Made by a program: the position numbers and the translations under genes | In this document: piece after piece, positions 54,846 through 64,000 of the stretch | How positions within the stretch are numbered: the stretch's first letter is position 1 | How the letters are laid out: each line of letters begins with the position of its first letter | Notes under the pieces: generated by a model | What the model saw: the letters and a program-made list of their open reading frames with translations, nothing else | The model's database searches: none | Told to the model about the DNA's origin: nothing | Source: Lunularia cruciata | Taxonomy: Eukaryota; Streptophyta; Marchantiopsida; Lunulariales; Lunulariaceae | Reading direction: 5' to 3' | DNA length: 64,000 bases | Assembly (NCBI GenBank): GCA_948567375.1 | Contig: OX419757.1 | Coordinates: 53,007,665 to 53,071,664 of the forward strand

Positions 54846-55061
54846 ATGGATGGAATTTATGGACCACCAAATCCACTTCTGCCAAACCATTGGGACTTTC
54901 ATGTCCAGATATTACCAAAGCATCGTTTCACACAATTCATCACCTCACGCTTTGGGCAGGATTTTCTACATATGATCACCGTGTCAGAGGAACCCTTGAT
55001 ACTTCCAGTTGTAACTTATGGAGAACGGTGGACGTGTTGTATCTACGTGTTAATCAACTAG
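54846..55061 (+). CDS. Conserved pre-gag leader ORF of A (71 aa, intact)
   Basis: ATG 9 nt after the PBS; stop TAG at 55059-55061, 33 nt before the gag ATG and in the gag frame. The sequence begins MDGIYGPPNPLLPNHWDF, continues with ITSRFGQDFLHM and PLILPVVTYGERW, and ends CIYVLIN. Same-family copies B and D align throughout; F and E align over the last 45 residues. It has no stops although gag downstream has four. No domain is recognised and there is no membrane segment. It may be a short protein in its own right or a regulatory upstream ORF. Confidence 0.65.
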   Translation: MDGIYGPPNPLLPNHWDFHVQILPKHRFTQFITSRFGQDFLHMITVSEEPLILPVVTYGERWTCCIYVLIN

Positions 55062-55094
55062 ATAAATTGCAGGTAGTGGAATAGAGTAGTAGCG

Positions 55095-55994
55095 ATGGCG
55101 GCAATACCGGATTTTATCCTTGCAATGCAACAACAAATCGAGCATCTTACTCGATTGTTGGATGAACGAGACCAACAACGACAAGAACAGATAGACAGAG
55201 CGCCAGTTCGAGATGGAGAAGATCGCATTCGATTTTTGAAACCCAAGGTGTTTGAAGGCAAGAATCTTCCAGGCACAATGGAGAATTTTGTGTTTGACTG
55301 TGAACGTTACTTTGAAGCCACCAATCTTCAAGACGAGCGGAAACAAATTCTCTTGGCTTCTAGCCAATTGGATGGAGTGGCAAAACTTTGGTGGTGATTC
55401 TGAGTAGAAAGAGCTGAACGACAAATTGTTACACCAATTTTTACATGGGCAGAATTCAAGGATGCAATACTTGGTCGATTTCAGACTATAAATGCCACCC
55501 GAGCTGCACGAGATAAATTGGCGGAGTTGAGGCAGATTGGCTCAATGAGAAGCTACATCACACAATTTTAGAATATCATCATGCAAATTCCAGATATCCA
55601 AGAAGGTGAAGTTCTGGATCGATTTGTGCGAGGATTGAAGTCACAAACCAGATTGGAGGTGACCATGCGAGAGCCACAGAATGTAGAACAAGCCATGCAA
55701 TTGGCTGAGCGTTTTGATTCCTTAGTTACGACAACTTGGTCTCGACCTCGACCTACACAAAACCCACCAGTACCACGAGTGGAAGAACCGGTACCAATGG
55801 AGATTGATGCTATCCAACGAAGACCACTTGGCACAGCAGATAGAGAAAGATTACGACAAAATGGAGGTTGTTTTTATTGTTGCCAGTTGGGGCATCGCAT
55901 TGCTGAATGTCCACTCAAGAATGGACGACCTTGACAAGTTGCCCAAGTGGAGGTTGTGGAGCGGAATGATCAGGGAAACGAGGAATCCCAGTAG
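55095..55994 (+). pseudogene. gag of element A with four internal stops
   Basis: ATG at 55095 (MAAIPDFILAMQQQIEHLT) and a nominal 299 codons to TAG at 55992-55994. It includes a coiled-coil-like N-terminus (LTRLLDERDQQRQEQ), a capsid core (FVFDCERYFEATN, LDGVAKLWW) and a CCHC knuckle, CFYCCQLGHRIAEC, at 55869-55910. Internal stops are TGA 55395-55397, TGA 55401-55403, TAG 55569-55571 and TGA 55932-55934. Each is one C-to-T step from an Arg or Gln codon. Confidence 0.88.
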
Positions 55995-56018
55995 GAGATT
56001 TCGAGCCGCCTACTGGGA
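55970..56018 (+). promoter_or_regulatory. -1 ribosomal frameshift signal between gag and pol of A
   Basis: The pol frame opens after TGA 55967-55969 and gag ends at TAG 55992-55994, a 25-nt overlap. Inside it, GGGAAAC (55973-55979) is read in gag as G GGA AAC, a canonical X XXY YYZ slippery heptamer, and pol continues as GGG AAA in the -1 frame. After a 6-nt spacer, TCCCAGTAGG (55986-55995) pairs perfectly with CCTACTGGGA (56009-56018) around a 13-nt loop. The gag stop lies in the 5' arm. Confidence 0.75.
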
Positions 56019-59000
56019 GCTTGATTAGTTCCAATGGGATTGAAGGCTTGACCTATGCAAGTTTTCTTCACTTGCAAGGTATGATATCTAATCGAGGTTG
56101 TAGAATTTTGGTTGATTCTGGAAGTTCAGAGAATTGCATGTCTATGCAAGTAGCAAAGGAATTGGGTATTCCTATCAAGCCAATGATTGGAAGTAGTTTG
56201 ATGATGGCGGATGGTAGAAAGGGTTCTGCATTCCGCACCTTGCATCCTGTTACCTTCAAGATTGGGAAGGAGTATTTGGAGTGTATGAGGTTTGTAGTGG
56301 CACCTCTATACTATGATATCATTCTGGGTCTACCTTGGCTTGAATGTCATAAGGTTCAATTTGATTGGACCCGACACCAAATTCAAGTACAACACCAAGG
56401 TAGGAATTTCCGATTAGGCTGTCTGGCACCTCTGAGTAAGACACCTAAGAATAGTCAGTCCCAAGATGGGAAGTTTGTCGAGAAGGTAGCCATAGAGCAA
56501 ATCTGGAAGGGAGATGAGTCCCAAGATGGGAAGTTTGCCAGGAAGGCAACCATGGAGCAAGCTCAGAAGAGAGAGGAGTCCCTAGAAGGGAAGTTTGTTA
56601 ATGAAGCAGCCATAGAGCAAGCTTTGGAGGAAGATAAGTCTGTATTCGCAATGTGGATCAAGCCGATTGCACAAGAACAATCTGAGGAGGGCCAAGTGCC
56701 ACATCAAGCGACGGTTGATTGGATAGTTCAAGAGTTTGCAGATGTGTTTCCGGATGATCTGCCAAAGGGATTACCCTCTGATCGAGGTATGCCCTTCAAG
56801 ATCGAGTTATTGCCAGGGAGTACTCCAGTGAGTAGACCAATCTATCGGCTCTCACCAAAGGAGTTGGAGGAGTTGCAAACAACACTCACAGAGTTGTTGG
56901 AGAAGGATTTCATACGACATAGTACCTCTCCTTGGGGAGCACCGGTACTATTTGTTCCAAAGAAGGATGGAGGACTTCGTTTCTGTATTGATTACCGTGG
57001 GCTCAATAAGCAAACCGTGAAGAATGCATATCCCTTGCCTTGGATCGATGACTTGCTTGATCAATTAAGTGGAGCACGATACTTTTCCAAGCTAGATCTT
57101 CGTAGCGGCTATTGGCAAATTCCTATTGAAGGAGAGGACGTGAAAAAGACTACCTTTCGTACAAGGTATGGACATTTTGAGTGGAGAGTTCTACCTTTCG
57201 GACTCACTAATGCTCCAGCAGTCTTCATGGATCAGATGCATCGGGTGTTGGAGGGGCTATTGGATCAGTCTATGGTAGTGTTCTTAGATGATATCTTAAT
57301 CTATAGTAGGACAGAGGCAGAACACATGAATCATGTGCGAGAAGTCCTAAGACAACTACGACATTGGAAATTTTACTGCAAGAAGTCAAAGTGTGCTTTT
57401 TGGCAGAAGGAGGTTACCTTCTTGGGTCATAAGATCTCATCAGAGGGGATCAAGATGGAAGAAGAGAAGATCAAGGCCATTACTGATTGGCCTACCCCGA
57501 AGGATGCTACCGAAGTACGAGCGTTCAACGGATTGGCCAGTTTTTACCGACGGTTCATCCACTATTATGCTCACGTGGCTGCACCATTGACTGACCTCTT
57601 GGGAAAGAACTCAAGCTTCCAATGGACCACCAAGCATGAAGAAGCATTCCAAAAGTTAAAGCATATGGTGTCTTCAAGACCCATTCTTCAACCATATGAT
57701 CCTCAACTACCTTGTGTGGTTGATTTTGATGCTTCTAACTTTGCAATTGGAGCTGTGTTGCAACAAGAATTTCCAGATGGACTACATCCTATTGCCTTTG
57801 TGTCTTGCCGACTAAATACAGCTGAAAGAAATTACTCTGCTCGAGATCGGGAACAACTTGCAATGGTATATGCCACCAAGGTATGGAGGCATTATCTCTT
57901 GGGGAAACAAGTGATCATGCGAATTGATCACAAGCCATTGTTGCAGACCTTACACCTAGAGCACATGAAGAGTTGACATCATCGATGGGAAGAGCAACTC
58001 CAATTGTTCGACATCAAACTTGAGTACAAACCAGGTCGGTTCCATGTCATCCCTGATGCTCTATCACGACGACCTGATTTGAAGTCTCTTCCTCTCATCG
58101 CGGCAGTAATTACGACGGTGTCAATTGATCCCAAGATTCATAACGAGTTTCGGTTAGCCCTACAGCAAGATCCCTTCTTCCAAATGGTACACGGTTGTCT
58201 AACAGCACGCGACAAGGAGTACAACACCTTCTCCTTCAAGGAAGGCCTTTTATTCCATGCAGACCAGATCTATGTTCCAACCAAAGGTGATCTTTGACTT
58301 GTGCGCCTTCAAGAAGCCCATGATTTACCAATAGCTGGTCACATGGGAGTGGATAAGACCTTGGGCACCCTCCAACGCCAATGGTGGTGGCCCAACATGA
58401 CACGAGATGTTCAAGACTTTGTCCGATCATGTGAGAGTTGCCAACGGAACAAGGCCAGCAACCAGAAGCCGAGTGGACTCCTTCAACCACTTGCCATTCC
58501 ATCCGCTCGTTGGGAGCATGTGAGCTTGGATCTCATCACATCCTTGCCAAAGACAAAACAAGGACACACCGCAATTGTGGTGTTTGTGGACAAGCTTAGT
58601 AAGCAAATCCACTTGGCACCAACCTGTGATACCGTGGATGCTCCAACCTTAGCGCAAATCTACTTCGACAATGTCTTCAAGCATCATGGGATGCCACGTG
58701 TACTCATCTCCGACCGTGATCCTTGATTTACCGGGAAGTTTTGGCAAGCACTCTTCCAGATACTCGGCACCAAGCTTGCTTTGTCCACGGCCTATCATCC
58801 TCAAACTGATGGACAAACCGAACGCGCCAATCGTACATTGGAGGATATGTTGCGGGCCTTTGTCAATGTCCACCATACCAACTGGGATGAATGTCTTGCA
58901 GCTGCAGAATTTGCCTACAACAATTCCAAACAGGCAAGCACTGGATTTTCTCCCTTCTTTCTCAATTTTGGCCAAGATCCGCTTGTTCCAGATTCTCTTC

Positions 59001-59672
59001 TTGCTCCCCCTCCCTCTCAGGTTCCTCATACTTCTACATTCTTGACCACTATATCCCAATCTCTCCAACAAGCCAAATCTCACCTCCTTGTTGCTTAGAA
59101 TCGCCAAAAACAATATGCAGACCATCATCGTCGTGATCTCACCTTTGAAGTTGGTGATAAAGTCATGCTATCCTCTAGTAACCTCCCCCTCCCACTTGAT
59201 ACCCAAGTTCGTAAACTTGCTCCTAATTGGATAGGACCCTTTGATATCACCCACATTATCTCCCCTGTTGCTTATCGTCTTGCCTTACCTTGTCACATGC
59301 GTATCCATCCTGTCTTTCATATTTCTAAGTTGAAACCCTTCTTCCTTTTCCTCTCGAGTCCAACCTCCCCCTCTTCTTGTCCCTATCAATGATCATGAGG
59401 AGTATGAAGTTGATCGTATCCTTGCGCGTCGCCATATTCAACGAGGCCGTCACCAACATACGGAGTACAAGGTCCTTTGGAAAGGGTATCCCCTTCATGA
59501 TGCTACATGGGAACCTCTTTCTCACCTCCAGAATGCACAGATGGCCATCAAGGAATTCGAAGCTTCACTGGCGACGAGGACGTCACCAACTAGCGGCGGG
59601 GGAATATGTAACAATATGGAGTTTAGTGACAAAGTTAGTCGGGCTTACGAAGTAGAGAATAAGACAAAATAG
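55973..59672 (+). pseudogene. pol of element A (protease, RT, RNase H, integrase, chromodomain)
   Basis: The longest stretch, 55970-57976, is open for 668 codons. Protease has [10 protein letters not shown] near 56105. RT has [31 protein letters not shown] and [11 protein letters not shown] near 57280. RNase H has [16 protein letters not shown] near 57720. Integrase has its H2C2 zinc region at 58310-58450, Asp in SLDLITSLPKT and LISDRDP, and Glu in DGQTERANRTLED. The chromodomain at 59397-59520 (EYKVLWKGYPLHDATWEPL) should target insertion to heterochromatin. Stops: TGA 57974-57976, TGA 58295-58297, TGA 58724-58726, TAG 59096-59098. A deletion of about 14 nt near 59345 moves the chromodomain to another frame. 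Confidence 0.92.
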
Positions 59673-60029
59673 CCTAGAATATTCTAGCAGCATCTAAGAA
59701 GCTTCTTAGGAAGCTTCCCAACTAGTTAACTTGCGCCCTAAGCAGGTAGCTTCTAGAAGGAAGCTTCTAGAAGCTTCTAACTAGCTTAGCTTGCACGCCA
59801 AGTAGGCGGCTTCTAGAAGGAAGCTTCTTGAGAAGCTTCCTAGTTAACTTGGCTTGCACTCCAAGAAAGCGGCTCAAGGAAACTTCTTGAGAAGCTTCAA
59901 GGGTCTTGTATGCTACCTATAAATACCAAGGCCGAAGCTCATGCTAGGCATTCGGAGTTTTCCCTCATTCAAGTGTCCCAATGTGAGCTTCCATTCTCTT
60001 ATTTCTCTCCTCGGTTTTGGTCTTTTACA
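59607..60029 (+). repeat. 3' LTR of element A
   Basis: Follows the polypurine tract GCGGCGGGGGAATA (59593-59606). It is almost identical to 54401-54823. Confidence 0.97.
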
Positions 60030-62288
60030 TACATGGCTTGAGCTTCTCAATCATGACTACCTTGGTAAATATATCTGTGGGGTTGCTTACTCCAGCAATC
60101 TTTACCAAAGTCAATACTCCACTATCTATCAATTCATGAATTAAATGATACCTCAATTGAATATGTTTTGTATTGGCATGAAACATAAGATTCTTTGCAA
60201 GACTGATACCACTCTAGCTATGACTATGGATTATATTATCATCTTGTTTCTTGCCTAGCTCTACCATGAAGTTTTTCAACCAGATCATCTCCTTGCTAGT
60301 CTTTGAGATTGCCATGTACTCAACTTCTTTGGTAGAAACAATAACACTTTTCTACAAACAACACATCCAACTAATTGCAATACCACCCAAGGTAAACACA
60401 AACCATGTGCTCTTTTATTTTCTAAGACTCCTCCCAAATCTACATCAATGAAGCTCTCTAAAATAACCTTTGTTTGCTTGAGACAAAGTGCCTTATCAAA
60501 GGTATCTTTCAAGGCATAACAACCATTTCACTACTTCCTAATGTTCTCCTCTTGGGTTTGACATGAATCTGCTTACAACTCCCACTACATGAGCAATGTC
60601 TATCCTAGTGCATACCCTAACATACATCAAATTGCCAACTATTGATGCATAAGGTACTCTACTCATGTACTCTTTATTTGCATTAGTTCTTAGTGATTGC
60701 TCCTTGGAGAGTTTGAAGTGACTTTCCAAAGAAGTGGTTTGAATTGTAGCATTTTGAACACCAAATTATTTGTCAAATTCTTGATGTACTTCTCTTGATA
60801 CAACTTCAAAATATCTACAAATTTGTCTCTTGTAATCCTCATTCTAAGTATCTTTTGTGAAAGACCTAGATCTTTCATTTCAAATACATTAGACAATTGG
60901 CGCTTTAGCTTGTTGATTTCACTCATGTTGGATCCAATATGTTGAATAGTCTTTGACTCCAAGATCTTGCCATTGGCAACTAACTGTTTCATACCCCTCT
61001 CACTCATGTGACCAAATCTTTGGTGCTATAAGATTGAAGTATAGATTGCATCAGCAACTATCATCTGATGGTCTGATTTTTACATAAGATATTGGGTTCC
61101 AACCTTTTATCCTCATGCCAAAATCAAGGTTCCTCAAGTAACCTTCCATTGCATGCTTTCAAAGGATGTTTGATATCCTTCCTCATCCAACTGACCTATG
61201 ACAATCAAATTTCTCTTTAGTCTAGAAACATATTTGATATTTGTCAATATCCATATCGACCCTTGAGAGGTCTTCAAGTTCAAATTGCCTTTTACTTTGA
61301 TAAATAAGTATTTAATATAAGCAAGGTGAACCTTTCTAAGGTTTCTTGCAACAAAGTTGTGCATCAACTCATTACATGGAGTAGAGTGAAAATGCACCAA
61401 AATCCATCATCCAAGATTTTACAAGACACTCCACATAGCAAAAAAGTGCATCCTCTTGTTTTTTTGCTATGTTCACTAAGTTATCTTCCTTATTTGGACT
61501 TTTACATTGATTCCTAAAGTGACCAAGCTTGTTGTAATTCCCAAACACACTTTCTTTGCTTACTTCCTTGTAGCTTATTAATTCACTTCTCTTTCTTGAC
61601 TTTGATCTACCATTTCTTTGAATCTGACTTTGCTGTGGTCTTTTGCCTCTACTCCTAGCAAATAGCACTACACTTGACAATTTTGAAGAATTTTGTATGC
61701 ACATGTCCTAATTGAGAATCAAATCTTGTATACTCTTAAACTTGAGAGCATTTTATCCTAAGGAACTACTCACTATTGTGATTGTTGCTCCCCAACTATC
61801 AAGGAGTGATGATAGTAGTAGTAGTTCCTAAAATTTATCATCAAATTTGATCTTCACAAATTCCAATCTTGAAATGATTGAGTTGAAATCACTCTTTTGG
61901 TCTTGAACTGATGCACCTTCTTTCATCCTTGTGTTGACTAATTGGCAAATCAAAAATACCTTGTTTGAAGCCAAAAGTTTCTCATACATATTTCATAGCA
62001 CCTTAATCAACCCATGAGTGGTCTTCTTGTGGATAATGTTATATGCAACATTTCTTGCCAACATCAATCTAACCACACCCAAGGCTTGTTGATCAAGAAG
62101 CTCTCACTCAACTTCTTCCATCTTGTTTGGCTTTTTTGCCTCAAGAGGTAGATGTAGCTTCTTTTGATACAAATAGTCTTCAATTTGCATCTTCCAAAAT
62201 CTTTGCCATTGAACTTGTCAATTTTGACTTTCCCATCTTCTACCATTGTTTCATTTTCTCTCCAAAGAACCAACACTCTAATACCACT
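60030..62288 (-). pseudogene. Copia gag-pol remnant of element H
   Basis: Minus strand, from right to left. Gag lies at about 62250-61700 with a knuckle that has lost Cys residues (NYNKLGHFRNQC) near 61530. The protease has WMMDFGA, with Ser lost, near 61400. The GAG-pre-integrase block has VSRLKRNLIVIGQLDEEGY, then GHMSERGMK near 61000. The sequence then jumps directly to the RT C-terminus (MSEINKLKRQLSNVFEMKDLG) around 60910, so the integrase core and RT catalytic region are deleted. RNase H follows at 60345-60040 (STKEVEYMAISKTSKEMIW, FHANTKHIQLRYH). Confidence 0.8.
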
Positions 62289-63144
62289 TGTTGGGAGAAA
62301 AACTAATATGCAACTAAGAATTTGAGAGAGCAAAGGGAATCCAAATTTTGCTATGTGATGAAGCAAAAATCATTCATCAATCTGGTCAAGAAAAGCATGC
62401 ATAGAAATTATGCAAAATTTCATGTGGTTTGCACAATGTTTGCCTACATTGACAATTACACTAGATTTTTATTCACAACTGAATTGTCAATCAAGAGCTA
62501 TCAAAGTCACAATGACTACCAACACTTACAATATTTATACACTTGCACTTAGAAACACTAATCTACTTATGAAACATGTGGTGAAGATTGATCATGTATC
62601 TAAAAGCTAGATTGTTTGGTACTAATCAATACACGCCACCTCACTCAATTCCACAAGTGGGGGTCCATGCTTGTAGGTTTCACACAGGTCCCACAGTCTT
62701 CTTGTAGGCCCGGGAGCCATGCTTGTAGGAGCCATTCCCATAGATCTTGCAGCCATCCTATAAGTCCCATGCCCGTAATCCCGCTAGCCGCAACTCATGC
62801 AATAGAATCATGTTGCTCTTACAAGATATATTTTCCTTGAACTTGAGTGAGTGTAACTTCTTTTCTAGAGCTCCATTTTTTATGATCTTGGTTTCTACAA
62901 AAATCCCTTGAGAAGATGCTTCCAATGAAATAAGGCACACCTCATTTGCATTTATATTCACAAAAATATAGATCTCTATGTGAACTATTTGTTTGTTCAT
63001 TCCTATCAATAGAATCTCATAATGTAAAGATCTATCCCATACTTACACTTCTCCACTCTTATAGAAGATTTATCTTGTATTGACTCTTTAACATTCTTGT
63101 GATAATTATCTAGTAGAGTATTCTAGTAATATACATATTCCACA
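62289..63144 (-). repeat. 5' LTR of Copia element H
   Basis: TGTTGGGAGAAAAAC to TATTCCACA on the plus strand. Homologous to 53370-54308 without the microsatellite. Confidence 0.85.
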
Positions 63145-63149
63145 CTTAA

Positions 63150-64000
63150 CCAAATGAACTCTACTAGTATATTTTAGGATGCTCTCAATACAAATAGATA
63201 TTTTTTTTATACCTATACTTGGGAAAGTAACTTTCAAGATTTTGAATAGCAAAAAAGTCTAAACTTAAGTTATTCAAAAATCAAGAAAGGTTCTTTGAAT
63301 GTTGAATTTATTCTTAATATCATATGTTGCTCTGAGTTATACTTTCTTATTATGTAAATAATATCTTTCTATTTATATTTGGCTTTAGATAGTGAATTTT
63401 GTGACTAATCTAGCTTAAGCAAAGCTAATTTAAACATTTTTAAACTTAGCTAGCCTTGTTGAGATATCTAAGGCTTTCTTTGTGCTACAAAATTTGAAGT
63501 TAGTATGGTTTATTATGTAATTGACCATTCTCCAAATTCTCATAGATAGTTAATATGATAACTATAGAGTTCTCATTATTAGTTAGATGTTTAAACCTCA
63601 AATCTAAAGTTAGTAGGAATCTTTTTGATGTGAATAAGATGTATGTTCAATGTTAAATTGGTCATACTAAAATAGCGGATAATATGAGATTAAAAAAAGA
63701 GTAATGTTTTCCTATTATGATTGAATTTGAATCTTTATCAATCAATATTATGAGTTCTCACTTGAGATAGTTGATATTACTATTACAGACTATTAATAAA
63801 TCCACATCATTTTATGTTTGAATTCTAGTATTTAGATGTAAATCAATTTTTTTCTTCATTTATTAGTGGATATTCCTCTTTTTTTTAACTTATTTGTAGA
63901 TAATTGGGTAAACACTAAATCTTAGAGAAAATATAACGTTTATGGATATCTTTTTTCTTAATATTGTATAAATTGTCCAGATATGATCTCATAATAAATT
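63150..64000. other. AT-rich intergenic DNA to window end
   Basis: No ORF, repeat or RNA gene is recognised. Confidence 0.5.

Larger units (their letters stand above)
54401..60029 (+). mobile_element. Ty3/gypsy chromovirus A, youngest element in the window
   Basis: Two 423-bp LTRs (54401-54823 and 59607-60029) differ at only about three positions by eye. Perfect TACAT target duplications lie at 54396-54400 and 60030-60034. The structure is complete: PBS, leader, gag, -1 frameshift signal, protease, RT, RNase H, integrase, chromodomain, polypurine tract. Several stops nonetheless interrupt gag and pol, so it cannot encode an intact polyprotein and may have moved using proteins supplied in trans. 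It is inserted in Copia element H. Confidence 0.97.
53370..63144 (-). mobile_element. Copia element H, internally deleted, host of element A
   Basis: Minus strand. 3' LTR 53370-54308 and 5' LTR 62289-63144 are homologous along their length. Flanks GTTAA (53365-53369) and CTTAA (63145-63149) differ at one base. The PBS complement CTCTAATACCA precedes the 5' LTR at 62276-62286. Only about 2.35 kb of internal Copia sequence remains, with the integrase core and most of RT missing. Element A sits 92 bp inside the 3' LTR edge. Confidence 0.85.

Noticed and set aside
1..64000. tRNA, rRNA or snRNA genes
   Set aside because: I looked for tRNA-like and conserved rRNA segments and saw none; the only tRNA-complementary stretches are retrotransposon primer-binding sites.

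Overview
The window looks like retrotransposon-dense intergenic DNA from a land plant with a large genome. The evidence is a plant-type metallothionein gene (25242-26664, minus strand), chromodomain and Tat/Athila-like Ty3 LTR retrotransposons, a Copia element, and stop codons that mostly look like methyl-cytosine decay (CGA to TGA, CAG to TAG, TGG to TAG). I cannot name the species; a non-flowering plant is a guess.

Layout, left to right. 1-2345: 3' part of a Ty3 chromovirus (C). 4549-5575: degenerate tandem array with a period of about 205-250 bp. 6446-19985: minus-strand chromovirus D (TSD TGGTA) split by a younger Tat/Athila-like element E (9786-17609). 20099-20950: an open frame cut by a solo LTR. 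20950-25000: AT-rich, no gene. 25242-26664: three-exon metallothionein whose expected start codon reads ATA. 28680-31050: decayed non-LTR-type reverse transcriptase. 31254-33456: pogo/Tigger-like DNA transposon. 33829-34622: truncated E-family copy. 37288-42867: chromovirus B (TSD AAAGA). 43231-49817: minus-strand chromovirus F (TSD TTACT) inserted in an open frame, followed by a solo LTR of the same family (50363-50954). 53370-63144: deleted minus-strand Copia element H, into which the youngest element, chromovirus A (54401-60029, TSD TACAT), has inserted.

A, B, C and D are one family, F is a second chromovirus family, and E is a Tat/Athila-like lineage. A, B, D, E and F share two features that a domain search would miss. 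First, each has a roughly 55-75 codon leader ORF between the primer-binding site and gag, with a conserved C-terminal block (FG..F / P.ILPVV.Y / YIL) and a stop directly after it. Second, gag and pol are joined in the -1 frame at very short overlaps that contain a slippery heptamer (GGGAAAC or a one-base derivative in A, B and F; AAAAAAG in E). In A, B and F the heptamer is followed after 6-7 nt by a stem-loop whose 5' arm carries the gag stop codon; the stem shows a compensatory change between A and B.

No element has fully open reading frames. The metallothionein is the only recognisable host gene. All comparisons were made by eye without database searches, so divergence statements are approximate.
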